Shown piece by piece: positions 18,999-27,025 of a DNA stretch of 64,000 nucleotides (positions are counted from its first letter, which is position 1; every line of letters starts with the position of its first letter). This stretch comes from Methylocapsa aurea. GTDB lineage: Bacteria > Pseudomonadota > Alphaproteobacteria > Rhizobiales > Beijerinckiaceae. Location of the stretch: the NCBI RefSeq assembly GCF_000746085.1, contig NZ_JQKO01000015.1, forward strand, positions 38,569 to 102,568, in the 5' to 3' direction. The position numbers were made by a program, and so were the translations under genes. The notes under the pieces are model-generated. The model had not been told where the DNA came from and ran no database searches. It was given only the letters and a program-made list of their open reading frames with translations.

Positions 18999-19037
18999 GA
19001 CTTTGGACGGAATCGCGTTGCGATCCCGTCCAAAGTC
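18999..19037. repeat. Long near-perfect hairpin
   Basis: GACTTTGGACGG pairs with CCGTCCAAAGTC, and the stem continues through ATCGC/GCGAT with one mismatch, leaving a tiny GTT loop. No U-run follows. It is next to the preceding palindrome and ends in CCGGCTCTAG, suggesting the two form one composite element. Confidence 0.75.
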
Positions 19038-19083
19038 ATCCGGCTCTAGGCGCAGGCTAAACTCCCCACGCCGGAAAATGTGA

Positions 19084-19206
19084 GGTGTGGCGGCGCTGCA
19101 CTAGTTCGGCGCAGGGCCCCAGGCTACCCAGCATGAGCGCTCAGGTTGGGCTTATCAGGATGAGCTTGCCGAAGCGGGGTCGCAAAGTGCGGCGCCACAC
19201 ATGTGA
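19084..19206. mobile_element. Possible MITE-like element with terminal inverted repeats
   Basis: GTGTGGCGGCGC at 19085 is mirrored by GCGGCGCCACAC ending at 19200 (11 of 12 match). ATGTGA occurs directly before (19078-19083, with one extra G) and directly after (19201-19206), as a target-site duplication would. The 116-base inside has no reading frame. The assignment rests only on this end structure. Confidence 0.4.
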
Positions 19207-19302
19207 AAGTTCAATAATCGTGGAACTTCAACAAGGCCTAAGCATTATCGCGGCGAAGCTGCGTCGTCGCCTTGATGCCGGGCTTTTGAAAATGGAATCG
19301 AC

Positions 19303-19515
19303 ATGAACAGAGTGGCTTCGATTTTGGGTTTGGCAATGAGTTTTGCCGTGATTTTTTCCGCCTATTCGGGAACGCCCGATGCGTCCAGCGTCGAGACGCA
19401 AACGGCCCAAATGGCCGATGCCTCAGGCAAGAGCTGCATCAGCCGCGAATTCGCGCTCGATGAAGGCTATGGCGTCACCCGCACCGAAACCCGTCTCGTC
19501 TGCTCGGAAGATTGA
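19303..19515 (+). CDS. Small secreted protein of unknown function
   Basis: 70 residues. A hydrophobic start (SILGLAMSFAVIFSAY) is a signal peptide or anchor; the mature part is about 45 residues with two Cys (GKSCISREF, RLVCSED) that could pair. No family recognised. It lies between parC and bioA, tail to tail with bioA. Confidence 0.6.
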   Translation: MNRVASILGLAMSFAVIFSAYSGTPDASSVETQTAQMADASGKSCISREFALDEGYGVTRTETRLVCSED

Positions 19516-19537
19516 GCGCATCCAGGTTGAGAGCACA

Positions 19538-20824
19538 TTAGCGCTGCGTCGGCGACAAATAATCCTTTAGCACCGCTACGACGGCCCCGATGAGGCGCTG
19601 CAAATCCGCCTCATCGATCGTGAAGGCCGGGGTCAGATACACAATCTTGCCGAAAGGCCGCACCCAGACGCCGGCCGCGACAAAGCGGCGTTTCAATTCA
19701 TTGATGTCGTCGATCCTGTCGAGCTCCACGACGCCGATCGCGCCTTTGACGCGAACATCGACGACGCGCGAAAAATTTCGGCACGGTTCGAGGCCGAGCC
19801 TCAATGCGGCTTCGATCTTCGCCGCCTGCTCCAGGCGCGGCTCGCGCGCGAAAAGATCCAGCGAGGCGTTGGCGGCGGCGCAGGCGAGCGGATTGGCCAT
19901 GAAGGTCGGGCCATGCATCAACGCGCGGCCGAAATCCTCCGACAAGAAAGTTTCAAAAATCGCGGCAGTGGCGATGGTCGCGGCAAGGCCCATCGTCCCG
20001 CCGGTCAACGCCTTCGACAAAGTGACGATGTCGGGCGCGACATCGGCCGCCTCGCAGGCGAAGAGCGTTCCGGTCCGGCCGAAGCCGGTAAAAATCTCAT
20101 CGAAAATCAAAAGGAGATCATGCCGGTCGGCCGCTTCGCGCAGATAGCGCAAGGTCTCGGGATCGTGAAAAATCATCCCGCCCGCGCCCTGAACGAGAGG
20201 CTCGACCAGAATCGCCGCAACCTCCCCGGCATGGCGCTCCAGCAGCGCGTCGAAAGCCTCGCGGCGCAAAGCGTCCGTCGGAAGCTCGGCAATGATCTGG
20301 CTCGGCAGGACTTTTGAGAAAAGCCGATGCATTCCCTCGTCCGGATCGCAAACCGCCATGGTCGCGAAAGTATCGCCGTGATAGCCGCCCTTGAAGGCGA
20401 CGAAGCGGTTGCGTCCGGCAATCCCACGGTTCAGCCAGAATTGCACCGCCATTTTCATCGCGACCTCGACCGCGACCGAGCCGCTGTCGCTAAAGAAGAC
20501 GCGATCGAGCGGTTTGGGGAGCAGCGCGGCGAGGCGGAGCGCTAGAGTGAGGGCCGGCTCGTGCGCGAGGCCGCCGAACATGATATGCGGCATCGCGCCC
20601 AGCTGAGCGATCACGGCCTCGCGGATATGAGGATGATTATAGCCGTGACAGGCGGTCCACCAGCTCGCGATCCCATCGACGAGTTCGCGCCCATCGGCGA
20701 GGGTTATCCGCGCGCCATTGGTGCGGACGACGGGCAAAGGCGGCGGCGCCGTCTTCATCTGGGCATAGGGCAGCCAGATGTGCGGCAGGCCTTGGGATAA
20801 CCAATCGGGCGGGTCGGGGCTCAT
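19538..20824 (-). CDS. bioA: Adenosylmethionine-8-amino-7-oxononanoate aminotransferase
   Basis: PLP enzyme that makes 7,8-diaminopelargonate from KAPA using SAM as amino donor. 428 residues, normal. Motifs: WLPYAQMKTAPPP, GIASWWTACHGYNHP (BioA hallmark), FFSDSGSVAVEVAMKMAVQFW, KGGYHGDTFATM, IFDEIFTGFGRTGT and the PLP lysine in TLSKALTGG. It reads away from bioF-bioD; the nuclease-like gene at 21086-23065 lies between them, breaking the divergent biotin arrangement. No recognisable BioR or BirA operator was seen in the 260 bases upstream. Confidence 0.95.
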   Translation of the reverse strand: MSPDPPDWLSQGLPHIWLPYAQMKTAPPPLPVVRTNGARITLADGRELVDGIASWWTACHGYNHPHIREAVIAQLGAMPHIMFGGLAHEPALTLALRLAALLPKPLDRVFFSDSGSVAVEVAMKMAVQFWLNRGIAGRNRFVAFKGGYHGDTFATMAVCDPDEGMHRLFSKVLPSQIIAELPTDALRREAFDALLERHAGEVAAILVEPLVQGAGGMIFHDPETLRYLREAADRHDLLLIFDEIFTGFGRTGTLFACEAADVAPDIVTLSKALTGGTMGLAATIATAAIFETFLSEDFGRALMHGPTFMANPLACAAANASLDLFAREPRLEQAAKIEAALRLGLEPCRNFSRVVDVRVKGAIGVVELDRIDDINELKRRFVAAGVWVRPFGKIVYLTPAFTIDEADLQRLIGAVVAVLKDYLSPTQR

Positions 20825-21085
20825 TTTTGTGCTCTGGTGGGATAGGCGCTTTAGCGCCGCGCCCAGCCCAGGTCAACGGAGCCGGAAGACCGGCGGCGGC
20901 TCGGTTTGGATTTCAGCAATGGGTGGGTTTCCGCCAGTCCGGTCCCGGGCCTGCAATTTGGAAAGCGGTCATTCTGTTTATGGCGTGGCCTGGCCGAAGC
21001 GTAACGACAGCTTTGGAGACAGGGAACCTGGACAGCTGCCGCTCACTCACCGACGAGAGAATGGATCTATTTTACTCGGTCTCGT
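20825..21085. other. bioA upstream region
   Basis: About 260 bases between bioA and the nuclease-PIN gene. It should hold the bioA promoter and the 3' end of the inserted gene's transcript. No hairpin followed by a U-run was recognised. Confidence 0.35.
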
Positions 21086-23065
21086 TCACTCCGATTCGGC
21101 CAGATTGCGCGAGCTGGAAGCGCTTTCCTCCCGATCGCCCCCCTGTTCGGTCATATCGATAAAGAGCATGAGGTCCTGCGGGCTAAGCGACCATGTTTTG
21201 CCCTTGTGCTCTCGCGCTTCGCGAATGAACGCGTCAAGTTTGTAAGCCTGCTCGACGGAGCGGATTTGGTCGATCTTTTGCGCGAGGGGCGCCGCCGCGC
21301 GCTCATCTATATGCAGCAACGTAGTCATGAGCTCATAGCTTTGCTCGCATTCGAAATCCTCACCGGTTGCCATGGATAGGAAGTCGATCACTCGTGCCGG
21401 CGTGTCCGCGTAGACACGTGCGAGTTCCTCCACCAAATCGATGATGACCTTATCCCAGGTGGCGAGGACAAAGCCCTTCTGGTCCATGTCCTTCAGCATC
21501 GTCACAACGATTGCGTCGTGATCGATCAGTCTCTTTGGATGATATAGCCTCTTTTCCTGAATCCGATTGCGGATATCCTGGTGGTAAGCGCCATCTGCGA
21601 TAATCTTGATATTCTGCTGATCAAGAATTGATTCTATTCTGTTCTCAATCGAATTCAGAGATTTTCCCGGCGAGATGCCGAAGTACCCGAGAAACTGCTT
21701 TAGGTCGAGTTTGTCGCCCTTCTGCCTCAGGGTCTCGGCAATGTGTGTGTAGTGGCTGATGTAGGCGTTCTCTGAGGCACGAAGTGTCTCGCGCGCCTCA
21801 ACCGGTAGCGAATTATAGATCTCCAACCGTTCGAGGGCTCCCTGGCCGTGGGCCGCCATTTCATTGAGGTAGACCCGCGGCACGACCATCTTAATGCCGT
21901 GCGCATCGCACGCCCGCTTCAGGGCGGTGGCGGCCAAACCGTACCGCGACTTAGCTTCGACAAACGCCAAGCCGAACAAGACTGGCATCGCGACGCTTGC
22001 GTCTAGGACCATGCATAAGTCCGTTCGACGCCCCAAGGCGCGATAGATGTCAAAGGAGTTCGTCGAGAATATCTGATCAACCGTCACGCCGTACTGCCTC
22101 AATCGGGCGGTGGCGGTCGCCGCCAACGCGTCGTAGACCGCAGACCGCTTGCGACTCAGCCCATGCCCAGCGAGGAGGCTGCTTAAGGACGTTTCCAAGG
22201 GCCCCTGACCATCGAGATCGCGGTTCCGTACGAGAAGTTCGAGCGCGATGTCCAGCAGCCTTTCAGCGGCTTCGCTCTCCAACCCGGTCACCTCGGTCAG
22301 GGCCGCCACGTCGGCCTTGCGAGCAGCAAGAAACTCAGTTTCTGCGGCCTGCATAACCAGCAGCTCCCCCTCACTCAACCGGAGCCCATTTGCCGCTTTC
22401 TGCACGCGCCCGGCTATTCGGAGGCGCGTCAGGGCAGACTTAGCCGCGCGATCAACGTTCTCACCAGGAATTGCTGTGGCGACCTGCTGAATAAGCTCCG
22501 TCTCCGATGTGTCCGGTCGCCTCAGGAGTTGCGCCCGGAGATTGGCTTCGATGACTTCGTCGCGAAGCTCTCGAGCCTCCTGCGAAAACAGGAGCACCGT
22601 ACTGATCGCTATGTCCTTTGGGTCAGCATGAAGCTCCAGCGGCACCGCCATGCCGAGCATTTCATATGACCGTCGAATGACGCCTGGTCGAGAGAGCGCG
22701 GTGGAGACCCTGCGCAAATCAGCGATCGTGAGGTCGATATGCCCCTTCCCCTTGTATTGGGTGTCAAGGAACTTCTGCTCAGCCTCCGGCCCAATTGGCC
22801 GGTTCGTAACGAAGATGAGGTGGCGTTTTCCAGCCTCAAGCGTCTTTAATGCCTCGTCGTTGATCTTCGTCTCCCAGTCCTTCCGGACGCTCAGCTGAAT
22901 ACGAAGGTCTCCACGCGAACAAACCACATCACGCCCGCCATCTCCGGCGCCATCGACGATGCTGAGATCTTGATAGCCGCGCTGCTCAAGGTACATGAGC
23001 GCGACGTCGTAGAACCGCTTTTCTTCGAGATGCTGGATCGCAGTCTTGAGAGCTGAAAAATACAA
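21086..23065 (-). CDS. PD-(D/E)XK-like nuclease / winged-helix / PIN fusion, probable defence protein
   Basis: 659 residues, family not known to me. Residues 1-110 look like an Mrr-type PD-(D/E)XK fold: helix [24 protein letters not shown] with Asp46, LRIQLSVRKDW with Gln57 (the usual Q-x-K lysine is replaced by Ser59; Lys62 follows), then LIFVTN. Residues about 185-235 resemble a winged helix. Residues 345-560 look PIN-like with a full acidic set: Asp355 (MVLDASVAM), Glu402 (YLNEMAAH), Asp517 (IDHDAIVV) and Asp538 (LATWDKV). The only in-frame start before residue 24 is TTG, with a weak ribosome site. The gene is AT-richer than bioA and bioF, between which it is inserted. A DNA- or RNA-cleaving antiphage role is inferred. 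Confidence 0.7.
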   Translation of the reverse strand: MYFSALKTAIQHLEEKRFYDVALMYLEQRGYQDLSIVDGAGDGGRDVVCSRGDLRIQLSVRKDWETKINDEALKTLEAGKRHLIFVTNRPIGPEAEQKFLDTQYKGKGHIDLTIADLRRVSTALSRPGVIRRSYEMLGMAVPLELHADPKDIAISTVLLFSQEARELRDEVIEANLRAQLLRRPDTSETELIQQVATAIPGENVDRAAKSALTRLRIAGRVQKAANGLRLSEGELLVMQAAETEFLAARKADVAALTEVTGLESEAAERLLDIALELLVRNRDLDGQGPLETSLSSLLAGHGLSRKRSAVYDALAATATARLRQYGVTVDQIFSTNSFDIYRALGRRTDLCMVLDASVAMPVLFGLAFVEAKSRYGLAATALKRACDAHGIKMVVPRVYLNEMAAHGQGALERLEIYNSLPVEARETLRASENAYISHYTHIAETLRQKGDKLDLKQFLGYFGISPGKSLNSIENRIESILDQQNIKIIADGAYHQDIRNRIQEKRLYHPKRLIDHDAIVVTMLKDMDQKGFVLATWDKVIIDLVEELARVYADTPARVIDFLSMATGEDFECEQSYELMTTLLHIDERAAAPLAQKIDQIRSVEQAYKLDAFIREAREHKGKTWSLSPQDLMLFIDMTEQGGDREESASSSRNLAESE

Positions 23066-23355
23066 GGTGGTCGTCCGAAATGCGGTGGGTCAAGGGTCAG
23101 TGGTCGCCTATATATTAAAAGATAGCCGATGAACGCTGGTCGGCGATAGGTTGAAGTTTCTCGAGAGCGGACGTTCGGGAGGGTGGTTAAGCGTGAGCAA
23201 CGCCGGTCTGCCTCCGATCGGAGAAATCGAAGCCAGGTCGGCGCGATAGGCCCCTCGCAGGCTAAACGACTGCTCCGGAGAGTCGGAAGCTGGTCTTGGA
23301 GCGACGAGGTTGGGTCGGAAACTGAAATTCAACCTAAAACACTACCGGAAACCCG
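23066..23355. other. bioF upstream region
   Basis: 290 bases between divergent genes. An AT-rich spot at 23108-23125 could be the promoter of the nuclease gene. No palindromic BioR-type operator was seen. Confidence 0.35.
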
Positions 23356-24549
23356 ATGCGCTCCCTCGACGACTTCGCTTCAAACAAACTCGCCGAGCTT
23401 GACCGCGCGAGCCTGCGCCGCACATTGGTCGAAAGCGCCCGCGAGGACGGTCTCTACATCGCGCGCGGCCGGCGGCGCCTTTTGTCGTTCTCCTGCAATG
23501 ATTATCTGAACCTCAGCCATCATCCGGCGCTCAAGGCGGCGGCTTGCCAGGCGATCGCGCTCTATGGCGTCGGCGCCGGCGCTTCGCGGCTCGTCACCGG
23601 CAATCATCCCTTGCTCACCGAGCTCGAGTCCCGCCTTGCGCGGCTCAAGGGGACGCCGGCCTGTTGCGTTTTTGGTTCAGGCTATCTCGCCAATGCCGGG
23701 ATCGTCCCGACCCTCGCCGGCTCTGGAGACCTCATTCTGATCGACGAACTTGCCCATGCCTGCCTTTGGGCCGGGGCGCAATTGTCGCCCGCCAAAACCC
23801 TGACCTTCCGCCATAATGACACAGCTCACGCCGAGGACTTGCTCGCCCGCGAGCGCGGCCAGTTTCGCCATGCCTTGCTTCTCACCGATGGGGTATTTTC
23901 CATGGATGGCGATCTTGCGCCCTTGCGCGATCTCGCCGCGCTTTGCGCCGCGTTCGACGTCTGGCTGATGGCCGATGACGCCCATGGCCTCGGCGTGATC
24001 GGCAATGGGCGCGGCTCGGCCTTCGCCGCGGGGCCCGAAGCGCTGGTTCCTTTGCAAATGGGCACGTTGTCCAAGGCGATTGGCGCCTATGGCGGCTATC
24101 TCTGCGCTTCGGCGCCAGTCATCGACCTGATGAAGACCCGCGCTCGCACGCTCGTTTATTCAACCGGCCTGCCACCGGCCATGGCGGGCGCCGCGATCGC
24201 GGCCTTGGACATCATCGAGAGCGACCCCGAACTGACCAAAAGGCCGCTCGCCAAGGCGCGCCTCTTCACCTCCCTGCTCGGCCTCCAAGAGGCGCAAAGC
24301 CCCATCGTTCCGCTCATTGTCGGCGCGCCGGAGGCAGCCTTGGAAGCCTCGCGCCGCTTGGAGGAAAAGGGCTTTCTCGTCACGCCGATCCGGCCGCCGA
24401 CAGTTCCCGAAGGAACGGCCCGGCTGCGCTTCGCCTTCACCGCCGGCCATGCGGACGAAGACATTATTCGCCTTGCTGACGCGGTGCGGCGTTGCGCCGA
24501 CCTCGCCCCCACGCGCCAAAGCGAAACGCCATGCCCGCGATCTTCATAA
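23356..24549 (+). CDS. bioF: 8-amino-7-oxononanoate synthase
   Basis: PLP enzyme condensing pimeloyl-ACP/CoA with alanine to KAPA. 397 residues. Motifs: SFSCNDYLNLSHHPAL, GAGASRLVTGNHPL, CCVFGSGYLAN, LMADDAHGLGVIGNGRGS and the PLP lysine in MGTLSKAIGAYGGYL. It overlaps bioD by 19 bases, a coupled operon. Confidence 0.96.
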   Translation: MRSLDDFASNKLAELDRASLRRTLVESAREDGLYIARGRRRLLSFSCNDYLNLSHHPALKAAACQAIALYGVGAGASRLVTGNHPLLTELESRLARLKGTPACCVFGSGYLANAGIVPTLAGSGDLILIDELAHACLWAGAQLSPAKTLTFRHNDTAHAEDLLARERGQFRHALLLTDGVFSMDGDLAPLRDLAALCAAFDVWLMADDAHGLGVIGNGRGSAFAAGPEALVPLQMGTLSKAIGAYGGYLCASAPVIDLMKTRARTLVYSTGLPPAMAGAAIAALDIIESDPELTKRPLAKARLFTSLLGLQEAQSPIVPLIVGAPEAALEASRRLEEKGFLVTPIRPPTVPEGTARLRFAFTAGHADEDIIRLADAVRRCADLAPTRQSETPCPRSS

Positions 24550-25205
24550 CCGGGGCAGGAACGGATGTCGGCAAGACCTATGTCGCAGCGGGGCTCGTCC
24601 GTCTTTTGCGGCGGCGGGGACAGCCTGTCGACGCCTTGAAGCCGGTGGTCAGCGGCTTCAATCCGGGCTCCCCATCAGGCAGCGATCCCGCCATTCTCCT
24701 CGACGCGCTCGGGCGAGCCATGACGGAGGAGGAATTCGCGCGGATCTCGCCTTGGCGCTTTCGTGCGCCCCTGTCGCCGGATATGGCGGCGCAGGCGGAA
24801 GGCCGCGCGATCGCGTTCCAAGAATTGATCGATTTCTGCCAAGCGGCGATTGCGCGGACCGATGGCCTCTTGCTGATCGAAGGGGTCGGCGGACTCATGG
24901 TCCCGCTCGACGATCGCCATACCGTGCTGGACCTGATGGTGGGGCTTGGCCTTCCGCTGATCTTCGTCGGCGGCAGCTATCTTGGCGCGATCAGCCATAT
25001 TCTGACCGGGCTCGACGCGCTGCTCCGCCGCAATCTCGACGTGCGCGCCATCGTGATCAGCGAGACCCCGGGCTCGAGCGTCGCCCTCGGCGCCATAGCG
25101 ACGACACTCGCTCATTTCACGCAAGCGCCGCTGTTGACCTTGCCCCATCAATCGCCTGCGGCGCAGGGCGGCGAGGTTTTCGAGCAATTGGCCGAACTGC
25201 TGTAG
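24531..25205 (+). CDS. bioD: Dethiobiotin synthetase
   Basis: ATP-dependent ring closure of 7,8-diaminopelargonate to dethiobiotin. 224 residues from MPAIFITGAGTDVGKTY, where GTDVGKT is the P-loop. LKPVVSGF and IEGVGGLMVPLDD complete the signature. An earlier in-frame ATG at 24492 lies inside bioF and lacks support. bioB is not in the window. Confidence 0.95.
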   Translation: MPAIFITGAGTDVGKTYVAAGLVRLLRRRGQPVDALKPVVSGFNPGSPSGSDPAILLDALGRAMTEEEFARISPWRFRAPLSPDMAAQAEGRAIAFQELIDFCQAAIARTDGLLLIEGVGGLMVPLDDRHTVLDLMVGLGLPLIFVGGSYLGAISHILTGLDALLRRNLDVRAIVISETPGSSVALGAIATTLAHFTQAPLLTLPHQSPAAQGGEVFEQLAELL

Positions 25206-25285
25206 AGACCGCGCGCCTCCAACCAATGGCATAAAACATGCCTAGGGAAAGAAGGCGCAGCGCCGCGCGGTTTGGCGTCAGGCCC

Positions 25286-25330
25286 AAGCATCATTTTCGA
25301 AAAGTGGCCCCGGTTTTCGGGATGATGCAG
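25286..25330. repeat. Palindromic repeat, shortened copy
   Basis: AAGCATCATTTTCGAAAAGTGG and CCGGTTTTCGGGATGATGC form a shortened inverted repeat. The core AAAAGTGG...CCGGTTTTCGG matches the copy at 18921-18973. Confidence 0.65.
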
Positions 25331-25341
25331 AATTAAAAATC

Positions 25342-25456
25342 CTAGAGCTTATTCCGAACAGATTGGTTCAATCTGTTCGGAATAAGCTCAGACACTTTAA
25401 CACTGGAGCGGTTTCTGATCGATCAAATGACTCCATTCGATCGGAAAGCGCTCTAG
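25342..25456 (+). repeat. Composite palindromic repeat, copy 1
   Basis: A perfect hairpin (GAGCTTATTCCGAACAGATT, loop GGTTC-like, mirrored to GGAATAAGCTC) is joined through GACACTTTAACACTGGAGCG to a second imperfect palindrome ending GATCGGAAAGCGCTCTAG. A closely similar copy lies inverted at 26695-26810, so the pair encloses the SRPBCC gene and the next gene. There is no coding capacity. Confidence 0.8.
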
Positions 25457-25541
25457 GCAAGCGACGCCAACAGCAGTTTTTCACCGCGGTCCGGCGCCCC
25501 TGCCTGTGCGCCGGCCTCGGAGGTTTCTAAAGGAGACGGAC

Positions 25542-26003
25542 GTGACGGAAACAGAACAAAAGCGCTCCATCGTCGTGGAAGCGGACATGCCCTATCCGGT
25601 GGAGAAAGTTTGGCGCGCCCTGACGGACTCGGAATGCATCGCCCTCTGGTTCATGAAGAACGATCTGGTGCCGGAATTCGGCCATAAATTCACCTTCCGC
25701 AGCCGCCCGATCGAGCGCTGGGATGGCGAGTTTCAATGTCAGGTCCTCGACGTCGAAGAACTGCAGAAAATCTCTTACACTTGGAAGGGCGGCCACCCTG
25801 AACTCAAAAGCTTCGGACGCTATATCGACACGATGGCCACCTGGACCATCGCGCCCAATGCGGACGGCGGCACGCATGTCCGATTCGATCACGATGGTTT
25901 CGACACCAGTGAAGAATCGAACGGTTGCTATGAGGCCATGAACAAAGGCGCTCAGAGCGTGGTGCGGACATTGAACAAGATGATTCCCGATTTTGACGAA
26001 TAG
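25542..26003 (+). CDS. SRPBCC/AHSA1-like ligand-binding domain protein
   Basis: 153 residues beginning at GTG 25542, eight bases after AGGAGA. Features of the AHSA1 (Aha1 C-terminal-like) group of START-fold proteins: ADMPYPVEKVWRALTDSECIALWFM at the N-terminus, WDGEFQCQVLDVEELQKISYTW, and a final amphipathic helix. Such proteins bind hydrophobic ligands or modulate partners; the ligand is unknown. It is framed by inverted repeats at 25342 and 26695. Confidence 0.82.
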   Translation: MTETEQKRSIVVEADMPYPVEKVWRALTDSECIALWFMKNDLVPEFGHKFTFRSRPIERWDGEFQCQVLDVEELQKISYTWKGGHPELKSFGRYIDTMATWTIAPNADGGTHVRFDHDGFDTSEESNGCYEAMNKGAQSVVRTLNKMIPDFDE

Positions 26004-26119
26004 CGGCGCCAGCGCCGCTAAGCTCCGTTACCCGGCCCCGCCGTTAAAGGGTTCGAGAACCCGATATTATGCTCGGGAATCAAGCCTAAAGAAATATAGG
26101 GCAGAAAGGCGCCAGCGTT

Positions 26120-26527
26120 TTACTGCATTTTCTTATAGACGGTTACGCCGCCTGTCTGCCGGTCCTGGAGGTCGAACTGGTTGGGGGTAAATTCCCGGAA
26201 GGTGATCGCATAACGCTTGCCGTCCTTCATATCGACCGTCACCATCCCGTCGATATTGGGCGTAAAGCTGCCTTCCTCCCATGCCCCCGACGCCGACGGA
26301 GAGGTCATGGCGATCGAGTTTCCGGTTCTAAAAACGATATGACGCGCATTATCTGTGGTTTGCTGCCATTCTCCGGTTGTCAAACGCGAATCCGTTTTTT
26401 CGCCGCCGCTCAACAGTAGAACGACGAATATAGCGATAATTGGGACCGCAACGACAATGACATTAACTATCTTGTTAATGTACGTTCCTTTGTCATCCTT
26501 TGATTGTATGGATACTGAGCTCACCAA
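26120..26527 (-). CDS. Unknown protein with one membrane segment
   Basis: 135 residues. A short polar N-terminus, then one helix (IVNVIVVAVPIIAIFVVLLLSGG), then about 90 residues outside the membrane: LTTGEWQQTTDNARHIVFR, SFTPNIDGMVTVDMKDGKRYAITFREF. Composition is AT-richer than the neighbours, suggesting acquisition. No family recognised. It is convergent with the SRPBCC gene. Confidence 0.65.
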   Translation of the reverse strand: MVSSVSIQSKDDKGTYINKIVNVIVVAVPIIAIFVVLLLSGGEKTDSRLTTGEWQQTTDNARHIVFRTGNSIAMTSPSASGAWEEGSFTPNIDGMVTVDMKDGKRYAITFREFTPNQFDLQDRQTGGVTVYKKMQ

Positions 26528-27025
26528 GACCTCCTGACAATTGAGCGAATGCTATTTATGTGGATGGCCAACTTTCCCAGCGCAAGGGGTGCGGCAAATT
26601 GTCATGACGCCGCTCGCGCCCCTGCCCGTTTAGGGCCGCTGTCGAAGGCGTTGCGGACAGCGGCGAAGGCCCAGGCGACGCTGGGGATGAGAAACTAGAG
26701 CGCTTTCCGATCGAAGGGAGTCATTCGATCGATCAGAAATCGCTCCAGTGTTTAAGAGTCTGAGCATATTCTCGTCGAACAGATTGAACCAATCTGTTTG
26801 GAATATGCGCAAGGCGCGCGCCTGCCCGCCATAGGGACTCGATCGCTCGATGCCGGCGCAAAGCGCTCTTCAGCGCATGAGGATTCTTGGGCGCATAAGA
26901 AATTGGGCGCATAAGAAATAAGGTCTAGCCAAGACCACAAGGCGCGTCGCCGGCCGCAGGGTTATGGGACCCCTATCGCTCGGCCGGACGCGTCGATCCG
27001 CCTTGAAGCGGCGGCAACCAGTTTC
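26528..27025. other. Gene-free region carrying the inverted repeat copy
   Basis: About 500 bases. Besides the repeat at 26695-26810 there is a short direct duplication, GGGCGCATAAGAAAT-like, at about 26890-26920. No reading frame with family features. Confidence 0.5.
26695..26810 (-). repeat. Composite palindromic repeat, copy 2 (inverted)
   Basis: Read on the minus strand it follows copy 1 closely: CAGATTGGTTCAATCTGTTC, then GAGAATATGCTCAGACTCTTA, ACACTGGAGCGATTTCTGATC and GATCGGAAAGCGCTCTAG. The outer hairpin stem has diverged, while the inner palindrome is nearly intact. Confidence 0.8.
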
